Assembly: GCA_017471285.1 (NCBI GenBank)
Contig: JAFUUZ010000034.1
Coordinates: forward strand, 1 to 54,764
Length of the DNA stretch: 54,764 nucleotides
Reading direction: 5' to 3'
Source of the DNA: Paludibacteraceae bacterium
GTDB taxonomy: Bacteria > Bacteroidota > Bacteroidia > Bacteroidales > Paludibacteraceae
This document shows, piece after piece, positions 1 through 8,235 of the stretch. Position 1 is the stretch's first letter, and every line of letters starts with the position of its first letter. Made by a program: the position numbers and the translations under genes. The notes below the pieces were generated by a model, which was given only the letters and a program-made list of their open reading frames with translations, ran no database searches and was not told the origin of the DNA.

Positions 1-1
1 T

Positions 2-448
2 CCGGAGCACCACGGACTGCTCCAGCTCTACACCTACCATTTCCCGAAACACTGGTCGGCGGCTTGTGTGGCGAACCGCGAACTCATCAAAGAGGCGCAG
101 CGTCAGGCGCATGCACTCGAACACGACCATTCCATAGAAGCACTCGAATGGCGCGTGCGGTTCTTCAACCATTATTTCAGGGTCTTCAAAGGCGGTGCGA
201 AACCCGAAGAAGGCATGAAACCGTACTCGCGTTTCTACCAATATACTTACGTCTCTATTTACCGTCAGTTGCAAGCCGAACGCAAGAAAGCGCAGGAACC
301 GGAACCCGTTTCCTTTGAACCGGTAGAGCCGGAGCAACCCTTCCGCCTCAAAAAACATATCATCAATACGGGCATGCCTACCGTTTTAGACCTCTTAACC
401 AAGCCGGGCATAGACTGTTGGCAGGCAAGTTTGCCACCCCCTGTATAA
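2..448 (+). CDS. Unrecognised protein, 3' end only
   Basis: The reading frame is open from the first bases of the window and ends with TAA at 446-448, so the true start lies outside. An internal GTG at 68 is in frame but the preceding codons also read as ordinary protein (His, Tyr and Trp rich), so I do not take it as the start. The visible 148 residues are hydrophilic, with an aromatic stretch (PYSRFYQYTYVSIYRQL) and a Glu/Pro-rich linker (QEPEPVSFEPVEPEQP) before the C-terminus. There is no membrane segment or motif I can name. It ends just ahead of the promoter of the tRNA/rnpB operon. Function unknown. Confidence 0.6.
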   Translation, partial: PEHHGLLQLYTYHFPKHWSAACVANRELIKEAQRQAHALEHDHSIEALEWRVRFFNHYFRVFKGGAKPEEGMKPYSRFYQYTYVSIYRQLQAERKKAQEPEPVSFEPVEPEQPFRLKKHIINTGMPTVLDLLTKPGIDCWQASLPPPV

Positions 449-463
449 ATTTTTGTAAATTTA

Positions 464-495
464 TTTGCATATTTCAAAAAAAAGCAGTACCTTTG
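464..495 (+). promoter_or_regulatory. Promoter of the tRNA-Gly/rnpB operon
   Basis: A TTTG box at 464-467 is followed after 20 bases by TACCTTTG at 488-495, the Bacteroidota primary sigma factor pattern. The predicted transcript starts near 502, which is the first base before the structured leader. No other promoter lies between this and rnpB. Confidence 0.85.
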
Positions 496-502
496 CAGGC
501 GA

Positions 503-634
503 TTTCGGTCAATATATCGATATCTCCCCTCGGGAGGAATGCTAGTGAAACGATATTCCGACCGAAAGGCGTAGCATAACACGTAGCACTTTACAAGCAC
601 GTAGTGTGCAGTCGTGCGAGTGTTAATGCAAGCC
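503..634 (+). ncRNA. Structured leader RNA before tRNA-Gly
   Basis: Two hairpin domains fill the gap between promoter and tRNA. In the first, TTTCGGTC (503-510) pairs with GACCGAAA (560-567), AATAT (511-515) with ATATT (553-557), and an inner CTCCC/GGGAG hairpin sits at 524-536. In the second (about 568-633), GGC/GCC, GCAT/ATGC, AACAC/GTGTT and GCAC/GTGC form a long imperfect stem that closes directly against the tRNA. Part of it resembles sequence at 39,500-39,565 on the other strand. It contains no convincing ORF. It may be a processing leader or a separate small RNA; I do not recognise the family. Confidence 0.5.
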
Positions 635-708
635 GCGGTGTTAGCACATCGGTAGTGCATCAGCTTCCCAAGCTGAGGAGGCGGGTCCGACTCCCGTACA
701 CCGCTCCA
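635..708 (+). tRNA. tRNA-Gly (anticodon CCC)
   Basis: A complete cloverleaf: acceptor stem GCGGTGT (635-641) with ACACCGC (698-704), discriminator T705 and encoded CCA at 706-708. The anticodon stem TCAGC/GCTGA encloses loop TTCCCAA, giving anticodon CCC at 667-669, which reads GGG glycine codons. The T arm has GCGGGTCCGACTCCCGT. The CCA end touches the first base of the RNase P RNA, so 3' maturation of this tRNA and 5' maturation of rnpB are the same cut. Confidence 0.95.
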
Positions 709-1017
709 AGCAGATCGGTCTATCGCTGCGGAGGGAAAGAAAAGCACGAGTGCTTTAATCTCATCCGCAGAGGAAAGTCCGGGCAGCACAGAGCACCACA
801 GCGGTTAACCGCCGTCAGGCAGAAATGTTTGGTCACTGCTACAGAGACGAGGAATGTGAAACGAGCACACTGTGGGCTGCAATTCCAAGTAAACCGGCGT
901 CCGAACGTTGCTCGCGTGAGTCGGAGGGTAGGAAGCGAGAGAAGGACATGGTAACATGTACCTCGAGATTAATGATAGACGCCCGAAAGGGTACAGAACC
1001 CGGCTTATAGATCTGCT
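709..1017 (+). ncRNA. rnpB: RNase P catalytic RNA
   Basis: Bacterial class A RNase P RNA, which cleaves 5' leaders from tRNA precursors. The universally conserved core is visible: GAGGAAAGTCCGGGC near 772 and ACAGAACCCGGCTTATAG near 994-1010, which together form helix P4. The ends were set by helix P1: AGCAGATC (709-716) is the exact complement of GATCTGCT (1010-1017). At about 309 bases it is within the usual size for the phylum. It is co-transcribed behind tRNA-Gly from the promoter at 464-495. Its own product would be needed to mature the tRNA in front of it. Confidence 0.95.
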
Positions 1018-1087
1018 CCCTCCTTCCCACAAATATTAAATTTGCGGGAGCCCTAATAAGCCGTCAAACCCGTTAAATTGTCAGACC

Positions 1088-2404
1088 GTGAAGAAATTCT
1101 CCGATATCATTCGTTTTTTACGCTACGACATGTGGCGGGTAACGGCGACAGAGTTCGACGGGTTCTTTCAGAAATTAGGCTACAACATCATCCGCACGAT
1201 CGTTCTGGTCGTACGAGGATTTGCCAGCAAAAACCTGAACGACAAAGCCAAATCCCTCACCTACTCTCTTATCTTCGCCATCGTCCCTATTCTGGCAATG
1301 ATAGTGGCTGTGGCAAAGGGGTTCGGCGTGGCGGACGTGATAGAGACTCAGCTGAACAAGTCTTTCTTGGGCGAGACCAACCTTGTTCCAACGATCATGG
1401 CGATGGTGGAACGCTATCTGGACACGGCGCAAGGAGGCCTGTTTATCGGTATCGGTATTCTGATTCTCCTTTGGGCGGTCTATTCGTTCTTTGAGTCCGT
1501 CGAGACCGCCTTCAACAAGATTTGGAACGTCAAGAAATCGCGTTCCATACTCCGCCAGGTGACTACCTATATTGCTATCGTGGTGCTTATTCCGGTGCTG
1601 ATCGTCTGCTCCGCCGGCATCAACATCTTCCTGCATTCCACGATAGAAAGCACGATGCATATCGAGGCACTCCATCATTTCGTACACACCTCCGGCGTGA
1701 AATTCCTTCAGTTTGCTATCTGCTGGATGCTGTTCACGGTCATGTATGTCGGTATCCCGAACACCAAAGTGCGGTTCATGAGCGCCTTTATTCCGGGTGT
1801 GATTATGGGCACGCTCTTCCAGTTGCTGCAGATGCTGTCGGTCTATTTGATCACGATGCTGAGCCGCACGAGTATCGTTTACGGAGCGTTCGCCACTATT
1901 CCTATTCTGATGACCTGGCTGCAATACACCAGCCTCCTTATTCTCATCGGTGCCGAGATGAGTTATGCCATCCAGAACAATGAGGAATTCGAGTACGAAT
2001 CGGACCTGAAAAATATCTCGCGGCGGTACAAAGATTTCATTATGCTCTATCTGCTATACACGATTATTATGCGGTTTGAGGCAGACGAAGAGCCTATGAC
2101 GGCGCACGACATGGCGGTTCGCGACCATTTGCCCATCCGACTTGTAAACCAGCTCCTGGGACGCATGGTGGAGACAGGCATACTGCGTGAGGTATATGTG
2201 GAAGGAGAGGAAGACAAGACTTTCCAGCCTGCTATGGACACCCATAAGATCAGTCTCGGAATGGTCACCGACCGGATTGAGAAACAGGGTAACGAACTGT
2301 TCCTGCAATCGCCGTCCGAGGAGATGCAGCAGTTCTGGAAGAAATACACCTCGATCAGCGAGAAATACGATGCGCTGGGTAAGGTGATGATTGATGAGCT
2401 GTGA
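1088..2404 (+). CDS. YihY/BrkB family inner-membrane protein
   Basis: A 438-residue integral membrane protein of the YihY (formerly misnamed RNase BN) family; molecular role unsettled. Six hydrophobic segments lie at roughly residues 54-78, 118-138, 160-182, 205-225, 235-262 and 267-295, followed by a soluble C-terminal extension of about 140 residues that looks like a winged-helix domain (AHDMAVRDHLPIRLVNQLLGR). The start is GTG at 1088; the residues it adds (MKKFSDIIRFLRYDMWR) match the usual N-terminus in Bacteroidales, while the next ATG (1130) would remove it. It lies 70 bases after rnpB and may lead an operon with the amylase. Confidence 0.9.
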   Translation: MKKFSDIIRFLRYDMWRVTATEFDGFFQKLGYNIIRTIVLVVRGFASKNLNDKAKSLTYSLIFAIVPILAMIVAVAKGFGVADVIETQLNKSFLGETNLVPTIMAMVERYLDTAQGGLFIGIGILILLWAVYSFFESVETAFNKIWNVKKSRSILRQVTTYIAIVVLIPVLIVCSAGINIFLHSTIESTMHIEALHHFVHTSGVKFLQFAICWMLFTVMYVGIPNTKVRFMSAFIPGVIMGTLFQLLQMLSVYLITMLSRTSIVYGAFATIPILMTWLQYTSLLILIGAEMSYAIQNNEEFEYESDLKNISRRYKDFIMLYLLYTIIMRFEADEEPMTAHDMAVRDHLPIRLVNQLLGRMVETGILREVYVEGEEDKTFQPAMDTHKISLGMVTDRIEKQGNELFLQSPSEEMQQFWKKYTSISEKYDALGKVMIDEL

Positions 2405-2447
2405 TTTGTAATTTGTAGTTTGTGATTTGTAATTTGTAGTTCTTAAT
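2403..2447 (+). repeat. Tandem ATTTGTA-type spacer repeat
   Basis: The gap between the YihY-like gene and the amylase consists almost wholly of degenerate copies of GATTTGTAATTTGTA. The same unit fills gaps at 40,745 and 44,829. Confidence 0.8.
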
Positions 2448-2456
2448 TCTATGCAT

Positions 2457-4310
2457 ATGAAAAAGACTTTTTCCTTATTAGCAAGTCTGCTGTTGGCAGG
2501 ATGGCTGACGGCAGCACCGAAGATTGAGCAGGTTGAGCCGCTCTGTTGGTGGACCGGTATGCAGACGCCGCTGACTATTATGTTCCACGGTCAGGACCTG
2601 AAAGATGCACAAGTATCCGTACAGCAGGTGGTGAACGGCAAAGTGATGCGCGGCGCATGCCACGGACTCGTGCCCGGAAAACAACATAACGCCGAGAGCC
2701 CGAACTATCTCTTCGTTGATTTCGGTGTCTTCCAGCCCGGAACATACCGTATCATCCTCAAGAAAGGAAACAAGAAAGCTACGTATGACTACTCTATCGC
2801 TTCCCGTCGCGAGGACAGCCGCAAACGCAGCAGTTTCACCACTGCGGACGTGATTTATCTGATCATGAGCGACCGCTTTGTGGATGGCGACGAGAGCAAT
2901 AACTCCACCAAGGACACACGCGAGAAAGCCGACAAATCGAATGTCAACGGACGTTGGGGCGGAGATATACAAGGTATCATCAACAGTTTCGACCATATCG
3001 CCAAACTCGGCTGCACCGCTATCTGGCCTACTCCGATGCTGGGGGACGACGAAGAGGCTTGGTCGTATCACGGCTACGCTTGCTCCGACTACTATCATAT
3101 AGACCCGCGGTACGGCTCCAACGCTCTGTATGCACAAATGGTGCAGAAGGCGCATGAGAAAGGTCTAAAGATATTAATGGACATGGTTCCTAACCATTGC
3201 GGCGCGGCTCACTGGTGGATGAAAGACCTGCCTTATCAGGACTGGATTAACCAATTCCCGGAATTCACCAACACCAACAATGTCTTTACCGCCAATTATG
3301 ATATCAACGCTTCCGAATACGACCGCAAACTCTCTAACCGCGGCTGGTTCGACAAGCCGATGCCGGATATGAATCTGGAGAACCCGGACCTGCTCAAGTA
3401 TTTCCAGCAATGGGCGGTATGGTGGATTGAGTATGCTAATCTGGACGGATTGCGCGTGGACACCTACCCTTACATAGAGAGACAACCGGGCGCAGAATGG
3501 CTGGCAGCCATACGCAAGGAGTATCCGGATATCAATATCGTCGGCGAGTGCTGGACACGTCCGGCTCCGGCTGTAGCTTACTGGCAGAGCGGAACAAAGA
3601 ACTTCGACGGTTTTGACTCCAACCTCCCTACCGTCATGGATTTCCCGACAGAAGAAGCCATCCGTCAGGCACTGGAGAACGACGGTAACTACTGGGGCGG
3701 CGGACTCACCAAGGTCTATGACGCACTCACGCTGGATTACATGTACGCCGACGTGAACAAGTTGCTTACTTTCCTCGGAAACCATGATATGAGCCGCATC
3801 CGCGATGCGGTCAAGGACAAAGATATCCGCCGTGTCAAACTGGCTTACGTCCTTCTCGCTACCATGCGTGGTATCCCGCAGGTGCTCTACGGAGACGAAT
3901 ATGCCATGACCTCGGCGAACAAAGAAGATCCGAACAACCACTCCTACCTCCGCGCTCCTCTGCCGCAAGGAGAACAGGTTACCGGAGAGATGAGGGACAT
4001 GTATGATTTCCAGAGCCGGCTCTTCAACTGGCGCAAGGACGAACCGGTGCTGCATACCGGCAAGACCATGCATTTCCATGCACGTAATAACACCTACGCA
4101 TTCTTCCGCTATAACGAGAAAGAAGCCGTCTTTGTGTTCGCTAATGCTTCTGAGGAACCGCGTACCATTCCTACAGCAACCTATGCGGAGATTCTTGACC
4201 GCTATAATACCAAAGGTTTCAACCCGCTTACCGGAGAACAGATTGATCTCAGCCGCAAGGACATCGAGATAAAAGGTCTCTCCACGCTTATTGTCAAACT
4301 GGCAAAATAA
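2457..4310 (+). CDS. Periplasmic alpha-amylase/neopullulanase, GH13 (SusA-like)
   Basis: Glycoside hydrolase family 13 enzyme expected to cut alpha-1,4-glucan oligosaccharides in the periplasm. A type I signal peptide (MKKTFSLLASLLLAGWLTAA) leads into an N-terminal cyclomaltodextrinase-type beta domain (to about residue 120), then the TIM barrel and a C-terminal beta domain. Counting from the ATG at 2451, the four GH13 regions are present: DMVPNHCG, GLRVDTYPY with nucleophile Asp337, IVGECW with acid/base Glu366 and FLGNHDMSR with Asp446. I chose ATG 2457 because it gives the cleaner signal peptide; 2451 adds only Met-His. About 617 residues is a normal length for SusA. No SusC/SusD genes are adjacent. 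Confidence 0.92.
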   Translation: MKKTFSLLASLLLAGWLTAAPKIEQVEPLCWWTGMQTPLTIMFHGQDLKDAQVSVQQVVNGKVMRGACHGLVPGKQHNAESPNYLFVDFGVFQPGTYRIILKKGNKKATYDYSIASRREDSRKRSSFTTADVIYLIMSDRFVDGDESNNSTKDTREKADKSNVNGRWGGDIQGIINSFDHIAKLGCTAIWPTPMLGDDEEAWSYHGYACSDYYHIDPRYGSNALYAQMVQKAHEKGLKILMDMVPNHCGAAHWWMKDLPYQDWINQFPEFTNTNNVFTANYDINASEYDRKLSNRGWFDKPMPDMNLENPDLLKYFQQWAVWWIEYANLDGLRVDTYPYIERQPGAEWLAAIRKEYPDINIVGECWTRPAPAVAYWQSGTKNFDGFDSNLPTVMDFPTEEAIRQALENDGNYWGGGLTKVYDALTLDYMYADVNKLLTFLGNHDMSRIRDAVKDKDIRRVKLAYVLLATMRGIPQVLYGDEYAMTSANKEDPNNHSYLRAPLPQGEQVTGEMRDMYDFQSRLFNWRKDEPVLHTGKTMHFHARNNTYAFFRYNEKEAVFVFANASEEPRTIPTATYAEILDRYNTKGFNPLTGEQIDLSRKDIEIKGLSTLIVKLAK

Positions 4311-4318
4311 AGGACACA

Positions 4319-4513
4319 ATGGCAACCGACCAAACACCCAATAACAAAACGTGCCCCCGATGCGGGGCACATTTTGTTTGCACTCACGATGCGTTCTGCC
4401 AGTGCGTGGGAGTCAGACTGAATGAAAAAGCGCGCGCTTATCTGCGCACGCATTATTCCGATTGCCTCTGCCGGACTTGTCTGGAGGAGGTAGCAAGGAA
4501 ACTAGAATACTAG
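4319..4513 (+). CDS. Cysteine-rich CWC family small protein
   Basis: A 64-residue protein with nine cysteines arranged as CPRCG, FVC, CQC, then DCLCRTCL near the end, the pattern of the Cys_rich_CWC family of small probable metal-binding proteins. It starts 8 bases after the amylase stop on the same strand but faces the cobalamin operon tail to tail. The function is not established. Its TAG stop falls inside the ACTAGGAT repeat that also supplies the stop of the convergent BtuF-like gene. Confidence 0.85.
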   Translation: MATDQTPNNKTCPRCGAHFVCTHDAFCQCVGVRLNEKARAYLRTHYSDCLCRTCLEEVARKLEY

Positions 4514-4546
4514 GGTACTAGGATACTAGGAAACTAGGATACTAGT
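4501..4546. repeat. ACTAGGAT tandem repeat between convergent genes
   Basis: Five to six copies of an 8-9-base unit (ACTAGGAT, ACTAGGAA, ACTAGAAT). CTAG is its own complement, so each unit carries a TAG on both strands; the CWC gene stops at 4511-4513 and the BtuF-like gene at 4542-4544 inside the array. A sister array is at 43,797-43,829. Confidence 0.85.
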
Positions 4547-5615
4547 ATAGTCTGTTAGCGAAATGCAACACGGAGTCCGGAGCGTTATTTAGGATATTAA
4601 TAACGTCCTCCAGCATTTCTTCGGGGTGCACTACCCCGCGCTCCCAGAAATTATTCGCGCCGTTCGCCAGACGCTGCTTGCGCCAGTTATAGACACGGCG
4701 TTCCTGATACGCCTTGAACCATGTATGTTTCTCGTCTATCTCGGCGAGTTCCGCCAGACTGTTACCTCCGGCACCTACCCATACATCCGCGTCATGGAAA
4801 TAACGAAGCGTCTCTTCTACCGTTAGCGGAATAGAAGTCTCACGCTCGTCGTCATAGAACGGATATTGCGCACCTGCGTCCTTGAAGAGGTATGCCAGAT
4901 AATTCTTGCCGGAAGGCACATACCATGTGCCGCGGAAATTATTGCCGGACATGATTGACCGCTGTGCTGCCCGACCGGCTTCGCCTGTGAGACCGCTTCC
5001 GCTGTAGGACCGCTCGTTGACACTCGCTGTAAGATGGAGATACTTTTTCTCTATGGCATTGAAAACAGAGTCCGCCTGCGGCAGTTTGCCGGTTAGAGCG
5101 CCAAAGACACGGATCCACTCGGCGCGCGCAAGAGGCGTGTGTTCCTGCCATTCGTTGATATACATGGTGAATACACCCAGTTTTTCTATCCGCGCCGCTT
5201 CCAGATTGTCATACTGGCCGTAATTGACCGCCAGCAGCACATCCAGACCGGCTTGGAGCGTGCGTTCAGCACTCGGCTTCATCGAGTCACCGAGGTCTAT
5301 CTCGTCGCCGCGGACAGGCGTGTAGATCAACTCCGGATTACATACCGCCACCAGGTTATCCATCGCGTCCAAGGCATAGAGAAAGCCCACCTGCACGGTA
5401 CTCATCGTACCCAGACGGCGGAGCGGCTCCTTGACACAGATGCGTTGGTAAGGTTGGAACACCTCTACCACTACGCCTGTATCCGTCTCGGTGATCTGAA
5501 ACCCTGTAGCGTATTTGTTGCCTTCCGGCACACTACCCTGCTCCGCCGAGTGCTGTGCGCACCCGACGAAGCAAAGAAGCATGAAAATCAAAATGATGGT
5601 ATGTTTAACTCTCAT
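4542..5615 (-). CDS. BtuF-like periplasmic cobalamin-binding lipoprotein
   Basis: Substrate-binding protein of the helical-backbone metal-receptor type (BtuF/FhuD fold), expected to hand cobalamin from the outer-membrane receptor to an ABC importer that is not in this window. Lipobox LLCFVGC ends at Cys19. Typical elements are RICVKEPLRRLGTMSTVQVGFLYALDAMDNLVAV split over the first lobe and DADVWVGAGG in the second. Residues about 201-220 carry a Gly/Ser-rich insert (SGLTGEAGRAAQRS) encoded by a tandem repeat that also occurs in the GNAT gene near 38,840. The start codon shares one base with the upstream stop (TAATG), so it is translationally coupled to the DUF4465 gene. Confidence 0.85.
   Translation of the reverse strand: MRVKHTIILIFMLLCFVGCAQHSAEQGSVPEGNKYATGFQITETDTGVVVEVFQPYQRICVKEPLRRLGTMSTVQVGFLYALDAMDNLVAVCNPELIYTPVRGDEIDLGDSMKPSAERTLQAGLDVLLAVNYGQYDNLEAARIEKLGVFTMYINEWQEHTPLARAEWIRVFGALTGKLPQADSVFNAIEKKYLHLTASVNERSYSGSGLTGEAGRAAQRSIMSGNNFRGTWYVPSGKNYLAYLFKDAGAQYPFYDDERETSIPLTVEETLRYFHDADVWVGAGGNSLAELAEIDEKHTWFKAYQERRVYNWRKQRLANGANNFWERGVVHPEEMLEDVINILNNAPDSVLHFANRLY
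4957..5008. repeat. In-frame tandem repeat inside the BtuF-like gene
   Basis: Units GACCGCTGTGCTGCCC, GACCGGCTTCGCCTGTGA and GACCGCTTCCGCTGTAG. Related to 38800-38874; both encode LTGEAG followed within two residues by AQRS. Confidence 0.8.
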
Positions 5616-6325
5616 TATTTGGATGCACCGAGGTCATCAAATGCAAAGTAAGCCGGAGTGGTCAGACCATAGTTGTTTGCCTTGGTTCCGGTGAGAGCGA
5701 AATGGAGTTCATCCACCTTACCCAGTTTGCTGAGATCTACGTAAGTCCAGTCGGCTACATAGTTCTTACCCTTAGCCAAGTAGAACTCAACCGTCGTGTT
5801 GACAGCCTTACCTTCGAGAGCACCGCTGATGGTCAGCAAGAACCAATCGTCATCGCCAAAGCCACCTGCTACTGTGGACATGCCGTCACCATTGAGAACA
5901 GCATCAACCACCCACGGCGTGTTGCATACATAGAAACCGGGTACAACTGCTGCTTGTTTCAACCGAACGCCATCAGCTCCCATATACGAAGCAGTCCATA
6001 CCACGAAGTTCTTGCCACCATGAGCACCACCTTTGGCAGACATGTCGTTCTGATAGTCGCCTTTGTACTCTTTGCTCGTCTTGTTGGTAACGACGTTACC
6101 ATAGTAATAGGTGCCCCAGTCCGATACAGATACTTCTTGGGTAAATTCGAAGTTACCGGAAGTGAAAGTACCTGTCTCCGTCAAGTGCTTTACACTCTCG
6201 GTCTCGGCAGGTGCTACAGCTGCTTCCTCAAAAGTGGCAACTGTCTTGTCCTCTACATCATACTTGGGTTGGCAAGCAGCAAAGGTCAATGCCAGAGCGG
6301 CAACAAAAAGAATTTGTTTTTTCAT
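5615..6325 (-). CDS. DUF4465 lipoprotein of the cobalamin operon
   Basis: A 236-residue lipoprotein (lipobox LTFAAC, Cys18) of the DUF4465 family, all-beta in appearance, with the typical end FALTGTKANNYGLTTPAYFAFDD. Proteins of this family are often encoded beside BtuB-like receptors in Bacteroidales and are candidates for accessory surface proteins in corrinoid capture; the exact role is not known to me. It lies between the BtuG-like and BtuF-like genes. A 56-base AT-rich gap separates it from the gene upstream. Confidence 0.85.
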   Translation of the reverse strand: MKKQILFVAALALTFAACQPKYDVEDKTVATFEEAAVAPAETESVKHLTETGTFTSGNFEFTQEVSVSDWGTYYYGNVVTNKTSKEYKGDYQNDMSAKGGAHGGKNFVVWTASYMGADGVRLKQAAVVPGFYVCNTPWVVDAVLNGDGMSTVAGGFGDDDWFLLTISGALEGKAVNTTVEFYLAKGKNYVADWTYVDLSKLGKVDELHFALTGTKANNYGLTTPAYFAFDDLGASK

Positions 6326-6381
6326 TTGTTTAATTGTTTTAAATTGTTAATAAATAATGTTAATTATAAGTGTTGTTGGCA

Positions 6382-8235
6382 CTATTCCATATGCAGGTCG
6401 ATGGCTCCGGAGACCTCCGTACTCAGTTCGCCGGTACCTTCGTATGCTTCATCTACCGCAGTGTAGATGCGGACGAAATCTATGCATGGCAGTGAAACAG
6501 ATTGTCCGTCCGCATCTACAGCCCACGATATATCAAAACTTGTTCCTTCTTTGTCGCTGTTCGGTTTGTTGTCCGCATAGCCGAAATCCAGAATCCGCTG
6601 TACATTCTGTCCGCTGATATTCTCTGTTGTCGGAGGCAGTAAGGCACCCGTAAAAGTAATGCTTTCCGCCTCTATCCATTGCGGGTAATAAGGCTGCTGA
6701 TGGAAAGGATTGCGGATTGTATCGCTCTCGCGCGTATAGGTCTTTGACACGTGGTGTTTCGTCGCCGGATTGTCATACAGGGAGCCTTTCAGTTCATACC
6801 ACTCGTCGTCCGGAAGACCGTTCTTGTTCTCATCCCGGCTGACCAGCACAATTCCAGGTTCGCTGCTGCCATAGGTCTCATTCCCGCTCATGAGGAAGGC
6901 GTTTCCCAGGATTCGCAGGTCATAGCCCTCTTTGTTCTCTACCGTGTGGTCAAAACCGAAGGTAATATAACCTCCCCATCCTCCTAAACAAATCATGCCT
7001 CCGGCATTGTTGGCTATAGCCTGTTCGCATTTGCGGCACATGGCTTCCGCATCGTCGCCTTCTTCATATTTAGGCAGCACATTCACAAACTGCCCCATCG
7101 CCGGCATATACTCATACACGCGCGATATATAAGGGGAACAGGTCTTTGTGCTGTCCGGCTTCGTTGTGTCTGGATGGAGTTCATAGGCTCCGCTCACGCG
7201 GCACAAATGACCCGGTATATCGCCGGTCCGGGCGGACCAATGCTCTTTGCCGTCGTAGCCATAGCAATGCAGCACACCGGAAGAGACATAATTCTTGGCA
7301 TCTGTGATATAGATCACATCGTTCGTCGCCAGCAATCCGTACGGGTGCTCATATCCCGATATGTCTATATGCTGTTCCTGTTCTGTAAAATCAATAGTGG
7401 AGAAGGCACGGAGCAAATGCGATTCGCTGTCTATGATATAGGCTGTCGAGCCATAGATAGAGATATTGCTTGCTTTTGCATCGATCCGTCTCGTCACTCT
7501 TTCCTCCTCAATAATAGCTATCCCCTGTTCCGTGCAGACCCATAGTTTGCCGCTCTGGTCAGCCCGGATACGTTGCGGATTCGAACCTACTGTGATCTTC
7601 TTTGTCTCTGTAAATCCGCCTAACTCTATCACTGAAACCGTCGAGTCATGCCGGTTGGTAAAATAACCGCCCGAATTGACTGCATACAGCGTCTCGCCCA
7701 CAATACAAATCTCGTCCGGCTGGTGACCTACTTTCACCTCACGGGTGATCTCCAGCGTAGCGGTGTCCACCTCAAAGACAGACCCTAACATTTCCGGCGT
7801 GGCCACAGAGCCTACATAGGCACTCACATACGCCTTGTTCCCTTTGAACGCCAGATAGCGGCAGTTGGGGATATCCACTTGCCCTATGTGCCGTGCTTGC
7901 CTGTCCATCACCTCTACCTTGTGCGAACAGTTGATCACGGCATAAAGTCTTCCTCCGTACGCCTGGATATCGTTTCCTACATCGCCCAATTCCTTTAACT
8001 GGTGCGGGTTTTGAGAGCCGTACCAGTTGGCGTAATATTCCCCCGAATGAAGATTCATGTAGTCGAGCCGGGCTTTGTTAGAACCCATATTCCCCTCGCA
8101 GAGCACATACAGACCTCCCTCGCGTACTTCATCCGTCACATGCGTGCCGATAGTGGGATAGACTACCTCGTCGCCTCTACAAGAGTAAAGAGTAAGGAGT
8201 AAGGAATATAGACATAAATGTATAAATAAATACAT
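6382..8235 (-). CDS. BtuG-like beta-propeller surface lipoprotein with extra C-terminal domain
   Basis: Residues about 20-360 form a YncE/DUF5074-type propeller (repeats such as LYVLCEGNMGSNKARLDY, GSVFEVDTATLEI, VSVIELGGF), the fold of BtuG, the surface protein that captures B12 and passes it to BtuB. About 250 more residues follow, a beta-rich domain (CLGGWGGYITFGFDHTV, LGNAFLMSGNETYGSSEPGIV) common in cell-surface proteins of the phylum. I start at ATG 8235 because it gives a lipoprotein signal (LLLTLYSC, Cys19); an upstream in-frame ATG at 8304 would add 23 charged residues. The signal-peptide codons lie in a GAGTAAGG repeat that can pair with the 5' side of the start codon. Confidence 0.88.
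   Translation of the reverse strand: MYLFIHLCLYSLLLTLYSCRGDEVVYPTIGTHVTDEVREGGLYVLCEGNMGSNKARLDYMNLHSGEYYANWYGSQNPHQLKELGDVGNDIQAYGGRLYAVINCSHKVEVMDRQARHIGQVDIPNCRYLAFKGNKAYVSAYVGSVATPEMLGSVFEVDTATLEITREVKVGHQPDEICIVGETLYAVNSGGYFTNRHDSTVSVIELGGFTETKKITVGSNPQRIRADQSGKLWVCTEQGIAIIEEERVTRRIDAKASNISIYGSTAYIIDSESHLLRAFSTIDFTEQEQHIDISGYEHPYGLLATNDVIYITDAKNYVSSGVLHCYGYDGKEHWSARTGDIPGHLCRVSGAYELHPDTTKPDSTKTCSPYISRVYEYMPAMGQFVNVLPKYEEGDDAEAMCRKCEQAIANNAGGMICLGGWGGYITFGFDHTVENKEGYDLRILGNAFLMSGNETYGSSEPGIVLVSRDENKNGLPDDEWYELKGSLYDNPATKHHVSKTYTRESDTIRNPFHQQPYYPQWIEAESITFTGALLPPTTENISGQNVQRILDFGYADNKPNSDKEGTSFDISWAVDADGQSVSLPCIDFVRIYTAVDEAYEGTGELSTEVSGAIDLHME

Noticed and set aside
265..789. A minus-strand open frame across the tRNA-Gly region
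   Set aside because: It covers the end of a coding gene, a promoter, a tRNA and the start of rnpB, so it cannot be a real gene.
3174..4370. A 398-codon open frame antisense to the amylase gene
   Set aside because: It is the shadow of a strongly coding region with intact GH13 motifs on the plus strand; its own product has no recognisable domain.
4957..5008. Frameshift or sequencing error in the BtuF-like gene
   Set aside because: The frame and family similarity continue on both sides, and the same peptide is encoded in the GNAT gene, so it is a true in-frame insert.
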